From positions 100,509-164,508 of the forward strand of contig NZ_VUYU01000017.1 in the NCBI RefSeq assembly GCF_011682065.1: 64,000 bases of DNA. The letters run 5' to 3'. Under the pieces are notes generated by a model that did no database searches, had not been told where the DNA came from, and saw nothing but the letters and a program-made list of their open reading frames with translations. A program made the translations under genes and the position numbers. This DNA is from Massilia rubra. Lineage in GTDB: Bacteria; Pseudomonadota; Gammaproteobacteria; Burkholderiales; Burkholderiaceae_D. This document shows positions 46,163-55,484 of this stretch, piece by piece; the first letter of the stretch is position 1, and each line of letters opens with the position of its first letter.

Positions 46163-47427
46163 AGATTTTTGCAATCTGCTACTACGCGCCGCCCAAGCTG
46201 ACCCCGCAGGCGATCCAGATCGGACGCCAGCTGTACCACCTGGACGCGCGGGTAGAGCTGCTGCACGGCAGCGATCCGCAGTTTTCCGACGCCTACGACC
46301 AGTATCCGGATTTTTTCGAGCGCATCGGCTCGCTGTGCGTGCCCAGCCCCGGCACCTTTTTCAAGGGCTTCCTGCACAAGGTCGCGCGCCGCCTGCTGCC
46401 GCTGTATAACACCATTCCCGACGGCCTGGGTCCGTGGCGCCGCCGCGCGCTCGGGCCGGCGCTGGAACGGATCGCGGCCAGCGGCAGCGAGGTGCTGGTC
46501 AGCTTCGGCATGCCGATGTCGGACCACCTGCTGGCGCTGGAAATCAAGCGCCGCACCGGCTTGCCGTGGCTGGCGCATTTCAGCGACCCCTGGTCGGACA
46601 ATCCCTTCCATCCGAACACCTGGATGGAACACCGGGTCAACGCGGCGCTGGAGCGGCGCGTGATTGGCGCCGCCGACCGCGTCTTGTTTACCTCGCAGCG
46701 CACCCTGGACCTGGTGATGGCCAAGTATCCGCCCGCCTGGCGCGCGCGCGCCGCCGTGCTGCCGCACGCCTGGGACATGGACAATTTCGCGGGCCCGGCC
46801 CCCGCATTGGCGCCGGCCGTGGCGGTGGCGGCGCGTCCCGGCGTGCGCCACGTGGTACGCCACATCGGCGCCTGTTACGGGGCCCGCTCGCCCGAGCCGC
46901 TGTTCGCGGCGCTGGCGCGCATGCTCGAACGCCAGCCGGGCGCGTTTGATGCGGTGGCCTTCGAATTCGTCGGCCACGTCTCGCCCAACCTGCTCGCCTC
47001 GGACGCTTACAAGGCGCTGCCGGCGGGCTTGGTGCGCATGCGCGGCCAGGTCGGCTACCGCGAATCGCTGCAGCTGGCGCGCGACTCCGACGCGCTGCTG
47101 GTGATCGACGCGCCCAGCAAGTTGCCCAGTGTGTTCCTGCCAAGTAAGTTGGTGGAATACATCGGCGCGCGCCGCCCGGTCTGGGGCATCACGCCGCCGG
47201 GCACCTCGGCCGACCTGATCGCCGAGTGGGCCGGCAGCGCCGACGCCTGCGCCGCGCCGGACGATATCGAAGCGGTCACCCGCATGCTGCGCACCGGCCT
47301 GGCCGCGCTCGATGGCGAGGCAGGGCAGGGCGGGCCGGAAGCGGTCGCCGAACGCTTCGCCGCGCCGCGCGTGGCCGCCGCCCTGAAGGCCCAGATCGCG
47401 CTGGCGATGGGACGCGACGCGTCCTGA
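46159..47427 (+). CDS. Glycosyltransferase, GT4-like
   Basis: 422 residues with a TTG start that overlaps the previous stop; GGAGAG is 6-11 bases upstream. The start MKIFAICYYAPPKLTPQAIQ is typical of group-1 glycosyltransferases of EPS loci; the C-terminal half has HIGACYGARSPEPLFAALA, SDALLVIDAPSKLPSVFLPSKLVEYIGARRPV and a Gly-rich binding region. Soluble or peripheral. Specificity unknown. Confidence 0.8.
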   Translation: MKIFAICYYAPPKLTPQAIQIGRQLYHLDARVELLHGSDPQFSDAYDQYPDFFERIGSLCVPSPGTFFKGFLHKVARRLLPLYNTIPDGLGPWRRRALGPALERIAASGSEVLVSFGMPMSDHLLALEIKRRTGLPWLAHFSDPWSDNPFHPNTWMEHRVNAALERRVIGAADRVLFTSQRTLDLVMAKYPPAWRARAAVLPHAWDMDNFAGPAPALAPAVAVAARPGVRHVVRHIGACYGARSPEPLFAALARMLERQPGAFDAVAFEFVGHVSPNLLASDAYKALPAGLVRMRGQVGYRESLQLARDSDALLVIDAPSKLPSVFLPSKLVEYIGARRPVWGITPPGTSADLIAEWAGSADACAAPDDIEAVTRMLRTGLAALDGEAGQGGPEAVAERFAAPRVAAALKAQIALAMGRDAS

Positions 47428-47505
47428 ACCGGCTGGCGGCCCCGCCCCCGGCGCGGGCCGCACACTTGACCTTGATTTCTTGACCATGATTGCTCGACAA
47501 CCCAG

Positions 47506-48672
47506 ATGACGCCAATGACCCTCCTGTTCGTCGCCGACCAGCTCAAGTTCGGCGGCGCCGAACGCCACCTGGTGGCGCTGGCGACCGGCCTGGCCCAGCG
47601 CGGCCACAAGGTGGCCGTGGCCTACCTGAAGGATTCCGACGAACTGGCCGCCGAGCTGGAACGGGGCGGGGTCGCGCCGATCGTCTGCTGCCATTCGGGC
47701 GGCGGGGTCGACCTTGGCGCCCTCAAGCGCCTGGCCGGCCTGATGGATCAGCTGGAACCCGACCTGGTGATCGCTACCTCCCAATATTCGCAGATGTGCG
47801 CCACCATGGCCGGCTGGCGCGCGCGCCGCCGCCCGCCGCAGGCCTTCATTTGCCACAGCATGGGCGTGGTGCGGCGCGGCGGAAGCGCGCGCCTGCGTTT
47901 CATCGTCTATCGCCAATTCTATCGGACCGCCGCCTGCGTCATCTTCATCAGCGAGTTGCAGCGCGGGTTCTTCGCCAAGCTCGGTGTCGGCCTGCGCCGC
48001 AGCGAAGTGGTGCACAACGGGGTCGACCTCGGGCATTTTTCGGCCGAGCTGGTGGCGCAGCCGGCTAGCGCCCTGCGCGCGCAGCACGGCGTCAAGCCGC
48101 ACGAGCTGGTAATCGGCCTGTGCGCCATTTTCCGCGAGGAGAAACGGCACGGCGACCTGCTCGAAGCGCTGGCGCGCTTGCGCGCCCAGGGCGTGGCGGC
48201 GCGCGCGGTGCTGGTCGGCGATGGCGTCACGCGCCCGCAGATCGAGGCGCGCATCGATGCCCTCGGCCTGCGCGACGCGGTCCTGCTGGCCGGCTTCCAG
48301 CAGGATGTGCGGCCCTTCATCGGCATGTGCGATGTGATGACCCTGACCTCGCACGACGAGAATTTTCCGATCGCCACCCTGGAATACATGGCGCTCGGTA
48401 AACCGCTGGTGTCGAGCGACGTCGGCGGCATGCGCGAGCAGGTCGACGACGGCGTCAACGGCCTGCTGTACCCGGCCGGCGACGTCAAAGCGCTCACTGC
48501 CGCCCTGACCCGTTTGAGCGACCCGGCGCTGTGCGCGCGCCTGGGGCAGGGCGCGCTGGCCTCGGTGCGCGCGCGCTTCGATGTGCAGCACATGATTACG
48601 CGCTACGAAACCATCTTCCGCGGACTGGCCGGCGTGCGCGCCGCTGCCGCCACCACAACCACCACAGCATAG
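47506..48672 (+). CDS. Glycosyltransferase, GT4 family
   Basis: 388 residues. FVADQLKFGGAERHLVALA at 7-25 is the usual GT4 start; VVHNGVDLGHFS, IGLCAIFREEKRHGDLLEAL and SHDENFPIATLEYMALGKPLVSSDVGG give the full C-terminal donor site with the E-x7-E motif. The 78-base gap before it is GC-rich with no clear signal. Tail of Thr and Ala only. Confidence 0.87.
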   Translation: MTPMTLLFVADQLKFGGAERHLVALATGLAQRGHKVAVAYLKDSDELAAELERGGVAPIVCCHSGGGVDLGALKRLAGLMDQLEPDLVIATSQYSQMCATMAGWRARRRPPQAFICHSMGVVRRGGSARLRFIVYRQFYRTAACVIFISELQRGFFAKLGVGLRRSEVVHNGVDLGHFSAELVAQPASALRAQHGVKPHELVIGLCAIFREEKRHGDLLEALARLRAQGVAARAVLVGDGVTRPQIEARIDALGLRDAVLLAGFQQDVRPFIGMCDVMTLTSHDENFPIATLEYMALGKPLVSSDVGGMREQVDDGVNGLLYPAGDVKALTAALTRLSDPALCARLGQGALASVRARFDVQHMITRYETIFRGLAGVRAAAATTTTTA

Positions 48673-48685
48673 AAAGCCCATCAAC

Positions 48686-50161
48686 ATGCCGATCGAAGAC
48701 ATTGTCCATCCATTCCTGAAGTTCTATACGGCGGCCCCGCAATGGGTCAAGAGCTCGCTCGGCCATGTGTACTCGATGGCGCCGACGCGCCTGCGCTACG
48801 GCGCCAAGTACGACGAGTTCCAGGCCGAAATCAACCGCTGCAACGACCCGGTCTGGACCGCGCGCCGCGCCGACGAAAAACTGCTCGAGACCCTGCGCTG
48901 GGCGATCGAGACCGTGCCCGCCTACGCCCACCTGAAAGGGGCGCTGGCCGAGGTGCGCGATCCGTCCGACGCAACGCGCCTGTTGGCGGCGTTCCCGCTG
49001 CTCGAAAAAGAATCGCTCAAGGCCGACAGCACCCGTTATCTGTCCAACAAGATGGGCCCGGAAACCCACCTGATGGCGTTCACCGGTGGCTCGACCTCGG
49101 TGCCGATGAAGCTGTACCTGGAAAAGTACGTCTCGCGCTCCAAGGACTTTGCCTATAACAGCACGTTCGATACCGTCGCCGGGGTCGGCAGCGGCGACGT
49201 CATCCTGGCGCTGCGCGGGCGCAGCGTGCCGGGCGCCGGCAAGCCGGGCGGCTCCCTGTGGATGTACGACCCGATCAAGCGTTACCTGCATCTGTCGTCG
49301 GATCACCTGGAAGCGCAGTACATGCCTGGCTACGTGGAAGCGATCGCCAAGTGGAAGCCGACCATCATCCACGCCTTTCCGTCGGCGCTGGTGCCGCTGG
49401 CGCACTGGTTCAAGGCCAATCCGGCCCCCGAGCTGGTCGCGCGCATCCGCGCCGTGCAGCTGTTTTCCGAAAATGTCTACGATTACCAGGTCGACCTGAT
49501 CCGTGAAGTGTTCGGCTGCCCGGTGCTGCTCGACTACGGCCACTCCGAGCGCGCCGTCAAGGCCATCTCGCTGCCCGAAGACAGCCGCTATTTCTTCTGG
49601 CCCCTGTACGGCAAGGTCGAATTGGTCGACAACGACGGACGCGCCATTACGGAACCGGGCGTGATCGGCGAAATCGTCGCCACCGGCTTCGACAACCGGG
49701 TCATGCCGCTGATCCGCTACCGCACCGGCGACCTGGCCATGTGGAGCAAGGCGCCCAACACCATTCGCCCGGGCTTCGCGGTGGTCGAACGGATCGAAGG
49801 GCGGCTGCAGGAATTTTTGGTGTGCCGCGATCACCGCCTGGTGTCGATCTGCACCATCGGCGCGGCCCACTTCGAGCAGCTCGCCAGCGCCGACATGATG
49901 CAGTTCGAGCAAGACGCGCCCGGCAAGGCCACCCTCAAGGTCATGTCCGACACCGAACTGACCCCGCGCGCGCGCGCCGCGCTGGCGGCCGGCGTCCTGG
50001 CCAAGACCCAGGGCGGGCTCGATATCGAGATCGTGCGGGTCGACGGCATCCCGCGCACCGGCTCGGGCAAGCACAAGCTGCTGATCCAGCGCCTCGACCT
50101 GTCCGGCTACCTGGGCGCGGCCCATATCGAGCGCGAGAGCGACAGCGCCGGGACGCTCTGA
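48686..50161 (+). CDS. CapK / phenylacetate-CoA ligase-like adenylate-forming protein
   Basis: 491 residues. It shows FTGGSTSVPMKLYLEKY near 132-148 (adenylate P-loop of the PaaK/CapK group), DYGHSERA near 283, YRTGDLAMWS near 346 and IPRTGSGKHKLLIQ at the end with the catalytic-type Lys. CapK-like proteins are common in capsule and EPS loci, but their reaction is not well defined; activating or transferring an acyl or amino-acid substituent is likely. The last base overlaps the following start (TGATG). Confidence 0.82.
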   Translation: MPIEDIVHPFLKFYTAAPQWVKSSLGHVYSMAPTRLRYGAKYDEFQAEINRCNDPVWTARRADEKLLETLRWAIETVPAYAHLKGALAEVRDPSDATRLLAAFPLLEKESLKADSTRYLSNKMGPETHLMAFTGGSTSVPMKLYLEKYVSRSKDFAYNSTFDTVAGVGSGDVILALRGRSVPGAGKPGGSLWMYDPIKRYLHLSSDHLEAQYMPGYVEAIAKWKPTIIHAFPSALVPLAHWFKANPAPELVARIRAVQLFSENVYDYQVDLIREVFGCPVLLDYGHSERAVKAISLPEDSRYFFWPLYGKVELVDNDGRAITEPGVIGEIVATGFDNRVMPLIRYRTGDLAMWSKAPNTIRPGFAVVERIEGRLQEFLVCRDHRLVSICTIGAAHFEQLASADMMQFEQDAPGKATLKVMSDTELTPRARAALAAGVLAKTQGGLDIEIVRVDGIPRTGSGKHKLLIQRLDLSGYLGAAHIERESDSAGTL

Positions 50162-51213
50162 TGAAGTCGGTGATCATGATCGGCCCGTCGCCGGCAGCGC
50201 GCGGCGGCATGGCCAGCGTGATCCAGACCTATCTGGCGCACGGCTACGAGGAGGGCGGGCGCTGCCGCTTCATCGCCACCCACGTCGACGGCGGACCGCT
50301 GCGCAAGGCGCTGCGCGCGCTGGCCGCGCTGCTTCAATTCCTGGCGCTGCTCGTGCGCGGGCGCGTCTCGGTGCTGCATGTGCACCTGGCCTCCGGGGTC
50401 AGCTTCTGGCGCAAGGCGCCGTTCATGGCGGCGGCGCGCCTGTTCCGCCGCCCCGTGCTGGTGCACCTGCACGGGGGCGAATTCATCGACTTCGTCGAGC
50501 TGCGCCTGTCCGGCTGGCGCCAGCGCTTCGCGCTGCGCCTCTTGGGCGACGCCGCCGCCGCCTTTGCCCTGACCGAGGTCTCGGCCACCTGGCTGCGCAC
50601 GCGCGCCGGGCTCAAGACGGTCGAGGTGTTTCCCAACCCGATCGCCGGCATCACGCTGGCGGCGCGCCGGCCCGGGCGCAGCGTGCTGTTCCTGGGACGG
50701 CTGGAAGAGAAGAAGGGCGTGTTCGACCTGATCCGCGCCTTCGCCGCCGTGCATGCGCAATCGCCCGAGGCGCGCCTGGTGCTGGCCGGCGACGGCGACG
50801 CCGATGGGGCGCGCGCACTGGCGGCCGAACTCGGCGTGGCCGACTGCGTGCGCCTGCCGGGCTGGGTCGATGCCGGCGCGCGTGCGGCCTTGTTGGCCGA
50901 AGCGGCCGTTTTCGTGCTGCCATCACACAAGGAACAGATGCCGATGTCAATTTTGGAAGCCATGATGGCAACGGTTCCAGTCGTGGCCACCAATGTTGGC
51001 GCTGTGCCACACATGTTGGATCAAGGAAAGTGTGGTTTTCTCGTTGAAGTGAGCAATATACCCCAGCTCGCTGCCTGTATTTTGCGCATTTTGGATGATA
51101 ATGTCTTGGCGGATATGATCTCCGAGCGCGGACTGGCACGTGTCAAGTCCGAGTACATGGTCGGGACAGTCTTGCGACGTCTTCGACAACGTTATGAGGA
51201 GTTGGCAGCATGA
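50161..51213 (+). CDS. Glycosyltransferase, GT4 family
   Basis: 350 residues from the ATG at 50161. PSPAARGGMASVIQTYL, HVHLASGVSFWRKAPFM, VEVFPNPIAGI, VLFLGRLEEKKGVFDLIRAF and PSHKEQMPMSILEAMMATVPVV mark both halves of a GT-B GT4 enzyme. The last ~90 codons, from about 50935, use far more A/T-ending codons than the rest (about half GC against about 70 percent before), as if this end was replaced by recombination. Its stop overlaps the lyase start (ATGA). Confidence 0.87.
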   Translation: MKSVIMIGPSPAARGGMASVIQTYLAHGYEEGGRCRFIATHVDGGPLRKALRALAALLQFLALLVRGRVSVLHVHLASGVSFWRKAPFMAAARLFRRPVLVHLHGGEFIDFVELRLSGWRQRFALRLLGDAAAAFALTEVSATWLRTRAGLKTVEVFPNPIAGITLAARRPGRSVLFLGRLEEKKGVFDLIRAFAAVHAQSPEARLVLAGDGDADGARALAAELGVADCVRLPGWVDAGARAALLAEAAVFVLPSHKEQMPMSILEAMMATVPVVATNVGAVPHMLDQGKCGFLVEVSNIPQLAACILRILDDNVLADMISERGLARVKSEYMVGTVLRRLRQRYEELAA

Positions 51214-53204
51214 TAAGATTAGTTAATGTTATTTCACTGGCGACGGCAGCCTTGTGCATGCCTGCCCTGGCCCAGAATTTCACCACCGTCGCACCCCGTT
51301 TTACCACGGCCGAGCTGACCGCCACGGCCAGCGCTTTGGCCCCGTCTTCCCTGACCGCCGCCATCGATAAATTCGACGCCGCCGCGCCAATGGGCCACCC
51401 GCGCCTGTTCAAGGGCCAGCCCGATTTCCTGGGCATCGTGGCCGCCACCAAGGCCGAGCGCACCTCGTCCATCGTGGCCGTGACCGGCTATTTGCAGCGC
51501 AATTCGGTGGCCAATGTCACCAGCGCCCTGAAGACGCAGATTAATTCCAGCAATACCACGGTGCGCATGGAATCCTGGTGGCAGCAGGACCGCATCCTGG
51601 AAGGCATGGCCGAGGCGGCCGTGGCTTACCATATGACCAAGAATCCCTGGTTTATCACCGAAATGCGGGCCCGCATGCAACTGTTTGCGCCAGGCATCCT
51701 GGCGCGCAAATGCGTCGGCGACGTTTCGGAAACCCGCGATTACGCCTGGTTCTATGCCCTGGCCTACGATTTTGCCTTTCCCGCCATGACGGCCGCCGAC
51801 AAGCAGATGGTCAAGGACATCGTGCTCGCCTGCGGCAACTCGGGCCTGAACAAGGTGGCCGACACGGTCAAGCTGTATCCGGAAAACGGGATCGCCTACA
51901 ACGCCCTGGGTAAATTCGTCGGCGCCCTGCTGATCGTGCGCGGCGACATGCCCGAGACCCATGCCTGGCTGCGCACCTCGCTGCCGCTGTATGTCAGCAG
52001 CACCAGCCCATGGGGCGGCGACGACGGCGGCTTTGCCAACGGATCGAGCTATGCCGGCTGGGAATCCGGCGAATCGCTGCTGATGTGGGACTTGATCGAG
52101 CGCGTGCTCGGCGTGCCGTTCTACCGCAAGCCATGGCTGGCCGAATTCGCCCGCTTCATGGCCTACGCCCTGCCGCCCGGCGTGCCGGTTGGCGTGTTCG
52201 GCGACGGCGCCGAAGTGAACCGGATCGAAGAATGGGCCCGCTTCGGCAAGGCCGTCATGAACCGCTCCGACACCACCTTGTCGCGCTGGTACGTCAAGCA
52301 GCAGAGCGGCGAAGACTATGCGCGCCTGCACATCCTGCTCAGCCCGCGCGAGTTCTCCGGCCCGATCACCTTGCCGGCCACCCAGCCGAACGGCGCTTAC
52401 TTCCCGGCGATTGGCTGGGCCGCCATGCACAGCTCGCTGGCCGACCGTGCCCGCACCTCGGTATTCTTCAAGAGCAGCCCGTTCGGCTCGGTGAACCACT
52501 CGCATGCCGACCAGAACAGCTTTGTCATGTATTCCAAGGGCAAGGTCCTGGCCATGGACAGCGGCAACTACGATTACTACAACTCGCCGCACTGGCGCGA
52601 CTACTACAAGCAGACCAAGGCGCACAATGCAATCACCTTCGACGGCGGCCAGGGCCAGTACCTGGGCGCCGGCGGCCTGGGCGATCGCGTCGCGTCCGGC
52701 AAGCTGACCAAGTTCCTGCAGACGGCCGCTTACGACATCAGCACCGGCGACGCCACCGCCGCCTATGCAGGCAAGCTGAGCCAGGCGAAGCGCACCGTGG
52801 TCTTCATTCGTCCATCGACCCTGGTGACGATCGACCAGCTCAACAGCGCTACGCCGCGCAAGTACGAGTACAACCTGCACACCGTGGCGCCCGTGACCGG
52901 CCCGGCGGCCGCCTTCCGCGCCGACCTGGCGCCGGCCGAGCTGTGCGGCACGGTGGCCTCGCCCGATGCGTTTGCGATGAGCACCTCGGTTGGCTACATG
53001 CCGGCGCCGACCGTACCGACGGGACCGCATTTCTGGAACAAGTTTAACTATGCGACTGCCAAGAACCGCGGCTTTTTCGTCTCGGTCCTGCGTTCGAACT
53101 GTTTGACTGTGAAACCGGAGATCGTTTTTAGCGCTACCAATGCGAAGATCACGGTTGGCGGACGTGTCATTTCGGTGACCGACCTGGATGTGACGGTCAA
53201 CTGA
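51210..53204 (+). CDS. Heparinase II/III-like polysaccharide lyase, exported
   Basis: 664 residues with a signal peptide (MIRLVNVISLATAALCMPALA). The N-terminal ~330 residues form an alpha/alpha-toroid (PRLFKGQPDF, ESWWQQDRILEGMAEAAVAY in part, YENG-like LYPENGIAYN); the C-terminal beta part holds SVNHSHADQNSFVMYSKGK and TKAHNAITFDGG, the His-containing block of the heparinase II/III family. It should cut an acidic polysaccharide by beta-elimination. In an EPS locus with a UDP-sugar dehydrogenase it most likely trims or frees the locus product. The first 40 bases are AT-rich. Confidence 0.85.
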   Translation: MIRLVNVISLATAALCMPALAQNFTTVAPRFTTAELTATASALAPSSLTAAIDKFDAAAPMGHPRLFKGQPDFLGIVAATKAERTSSIVAVTGYLQRNSVANVTSALKTQINSSNTTVRMESWWQQDRILEGMAEAAVAYHMTKNPWFITEMRARMQLFAPGILARKCVGDVSETRDYAWFYALAYDFAFPAMTAADKQMVKDIVLACGNSGLNKVADTVKLYPENGIAYNALGKFVGALLIVRGDMPETHAWLRTSLPLYVSSTSPWGGDDGGFANGSSYAGWESGESLLMWDLIERVLGVPFYRKPWLAEFARFMAYALPPGVPVGVFGDGAEVNRIEEWARFGKAVMNRSDTTLSRWYVKQQSGEDYARLHILLSPREFSGPITLPATQPNGAYFPAIGWAAMHSSLADRARTSVFFKSSPFGSVNHSHADQNSFVMYSKGKVLAMDSGNYDYYNSPHWRDYYKQTKAHNAITFDGGQGQYLGAGGLGDRVASGKLTKFLQTAAYDISTGDATAAYAGKLSQAKRTVVFIRPSTLVTIDQLNSATPRKYEYNLHTVAPVTGPAAAFRADLAPAELCGTVASPDAFAMSTSVGYMPAPTVPTGPHFWNKFNYATAKNRGFFVSVLRSNCLTVKPEIVFSATNAKITVGGRVISVTDLDVTVN

Positions 53205-53557
53205 TATCTCCCCCTGCCTTGCGCCAGCGCCTGCTGGCGCAAGGCGACGCGGACCCGGTACGCAAGCGCGGTGCCCGGTCCGCGCGTTCGGGCCCGTGGC
53301 CGACACGGGCTGCCTGAACGACAGCGCCGCCTTTTCCCCTCCGCCATCTCTTGAACGAATTGCCGCGACGCCGGCGTTCGACCCATCCGCTTCACCTTCA
53401 ATCACCCCTTGTTGCCCTCAAGAACGCTTCGTGATGCGTCTCGACAACGGACCGGCTCCGGGCGCAACGCTCGCTTGCCGGGCGGGCGCGCACATTCGAT
53501 AATGTGCGGACAACGAATTTGCCTTTCCGATTATAATTGCTTTTTTTATAAATCTGG
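53205..53557. other. Intergenic stretch with strong hairpins
   Basis: No gene is supported in these 353 bases. A perfect 13-bp stem (GCCTTGCGCCAGC, loop GCCT) lies at 53216-53245 right after the lyase; CGCGGACC (53248-53255) and GGTCCGCG (53277-53284) can pair, and GCCCGTG/CACGGGC form a third hairpin at about 53291-53309. None has a T tract. The last 50 bases are AT-rich and probably hold the promoter of the next gene, so two transcription units may meet here. Confidence 0.5.
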
Positions 53558-54688
53558 ATGACTATGCCACTGATCTATCTGGTTGCCGGTGCTCGACCCA
53601 ACTTCATGAAAATCGCACCGATCGTGCGCGCCTTGCAACAGCAGGACACGCTCACGTTCAAGATCATCCACACCGGCCAGCACTACGACCGCGAGATGAA
53701 CGATGTGTTCTTTGAAGAGCTGGGCATTCCCCAGCCCGATATCTTCATGGGCGCCGGCGGCGGCAGCCATGCCCAGCAGACGGCCAAGATCATGGTCGCG
53801 TTCGAAGAGCTGTGCCAGGCCGAGCGCCCGGCCGCCGTGCTGGTGGTGGGCGACGTCAATTCCACCCTGGCCTGCTCGATCGCCGCCAAGAAGCTCAACA
53901 TTCCCGTGGCCCACGTCGAAGCGGGCTTGCGCAGCGGCGACATGACCATGCCGGAAGAAATCAACCGCCTCGTCACCGACAGCATCAGCGACTGGTTCTT
54001 CGTCACCGAGCCAAGCGCCGTGACCCACCTGCAGCGCGAAGGCAAGGCCGAGTCGGCGATCCATTATGTCGGCCATGTGATGGTCGATAATGTGTTGTTC
54101 CAGGCCGACAAGCTGAGCGCGGCCGATACGTCCTCGTACGAAACGAGCGCCATCAAGGCCACGCGCAGTGCCAACGGCGCGCGCTACGGCGTGGTGACCC
54201 TGCACCGTCCCAGCAACGTGGACGACGCCGCCATGATGCGCACCCTGGCCGGCGCCCTGCGCGAAATCGCGCAGGAGTTGCCGCTGATCTTCCCGGTGCA
54301 TCCGCGCACCCGCGCCAATCTCGACAGCTTCGGCATCGACCTGGGCCCGAACGTCACCCTGGTCGGCCCGCAAGCCTACATGGCCTTTCTCAACCTGTGG
54401 AAGGACGCGGCGGTGGTGCTGACCGACAGCGGCGGCTTGCAGGAAGAAACCACCGCGCTGGGCGTGCCCTGCATCACGATCCGTGAAAACACCGAGCGCC
54501 CGGTCACCGTCGACGAAGGTTCGAACGTGCTGGTCGGCACCGATCCGGCGCGCATCGTGGCCGAGGCGCGCAAGGTCTTGCGCGGCGAAGGCAAACAGGG
54601 CCGCCGCCCGCACCTGTGGGATGGCAAGGCGGCCGAGCGCATCGTCGCCATCCTGACCAAGGAACTGGCAAGCAAGGAACTGGCGTGA
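53558..54688 (+). CDS. wecB: UDP-N-acetylglucosamine 2-epimerase (non-hydrolysing), copy 2
   Basis: 376 residues starting MTMPLIYLVAGARPNFMKIAPIV (a second ATG at 53564 is possible). HTGQHYDREMNDVFF, VVGDVNSTLACSIAA, HVEAGLRSGDMTMPEEINR, VTLHRPSNVDD and LTDSGGLQEETTALGVPCITIRENTERP place it in the WecB family, in a different subgroup from the copy at 45005 (GARPNF against GTRPEA). It starts a new block after the 353-base gap. A GTGA overlap couples it to the WecG/TagA gene. Confidence 0.9.
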   Translation: MTMPLIYLVAGARPNFMKIAPIVRALQQQDTLTFKIIHTGQHYDREMNDVFFEELGIPQPDIFMGAGGGSHAQQTAKIMVAFEELCQAERPAAVLVVGDVNSTLACSIAAKKLNIPVAHVEAGLRSGDMTMPEEINRLVTDSISDWFFVTEPSAVTHLQREGKAESAIHYVGHVMVDNVLFQADKLSAADTSSYETSAIKATRSANGARYGVVTLHRPSNVDDAAMMRTLAGALREIAQELPLIFPVHPRTRANLDSFGIDLGPNVTLVGPQAYMAFLNLWKDAAVVLTDSGGLQEETTALGVPCITIRENTERPVTVDEGSNVLVGTDPARIVAEARKVLRGEGKQGRRPHLWDGKAAERIVAILTKELASKELA

Positions 54689-55422
54689 GCGAGCGTATCG
54701 AGATGATGGGTTGCCTGATGGACAACCTGACGATGGAAGAAACCTTGCTAAAAGTGGAAGGTTTCATCGCCGCCGGCACCCCCCACCAGCACGTGGTCGT
54801 CAACGTCGACAAGCTGGTCAAGGCCAACCGCGACCCTGAACTGCGCCGCATCATCAACGAATGCGCGCTGATCAACGTCGACGGCATGCCGGTGGTGTGG
54901 GCCGCGCGCCTGCTCGGCAAACCCCTCAAGGAGCGCGTGGCCGGGGTCGACCTGTTCGAAGCGCTCATGAAGCGTGCCGCCGAAAAAGGCTGGCGCGTCT
55001 ACCTGCTGGGCGCGCGCGAAGAAGTCGTCTCGGATGTGAAGCGCATCTACGAGAAAAAATACGCCGGCATGACCCTGGCCGGCTACCGCAACGGCTACTG
55101 GAAACCCGAAGAAGAAGCGGGCGTGGTCGAGCAGATCGCCGCCGCCAAGGCCGACCTGCTGTTCGTGGCGATCAGTTCGCCCAAAAAGGAACACTTTTTG
55201 GGCCAGTACCAGGCGCAGATGAAAATTCCATTCGCGATGGGCGTGGGGGGCACCTTCGACGTTGCCGTCGGCAGGGTCAAGCGCGCCCCGCTGTGGATGC
55301 AGAAAAGCGGCCTGGAGTGGTTCTACCGCTTCCTGCAGGAGCCGCGCCGCATGTTCCGCCGTTACTTTATCGACGACATGGGCTTCATCTGGCTGTTCCT
55401 CAAAGAAGCGACCCGGCGCTGA
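54685..55422 (+). CDS. WecG/TagA/CpsF-family glycosyltransferase
   Basis: 245 residues with a GTG start at 54685 overlapping the previous stop. HVVVNVDKLVKANRDPELRR, CALINVDGMPVVWAARLLG, WRVYLLGAREEVV, LLFVAISSPKKEHFL and MGVGGTFDVAVGRVKRAPLWMQKSGLEWFYRFLQEPRR (in part) follow the whole GT26 domain. Family members transfer ManNAc or ManNAcA to lipid-linked GlcNAc, which fits the epimerase just before it and the dehydrogenase after it. Confidence 0.9.
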   Translation: MSERIEMMGCLMDNLTMEETLLKVEGFIAAGTPHQHVVVNVDKLVKANRDPELRRIINECALINVDGMPVVWAARLLGKPLKERVAGVDLFEALMKRAAEKGWRVYLLGAREEVVSDVKRIYEKKYAGMTLAGYRNGYWKPEEEAGVVEQIAAAKADLLFVAISSPKKEHFLGQYQAQMKIPFAMGVGGTFDVAVGRVKRAPLWMQKSGLEWFYRFLQEPRRMFRRYFIDDMGFIWLFLKEATRR

Positions 55423-55484
55423 GCCCCGGTTGCTGAATCTTCGTTGCTGAATCCTATTTACACTATTCATTCAAAGGCAGTTTT

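Noticed and set aside
53296..53502. A 68-codon plus-strand frame in the gap after the lyase
   Set aside because: No ribosome site, random-looking composition and overlap with hairpins.
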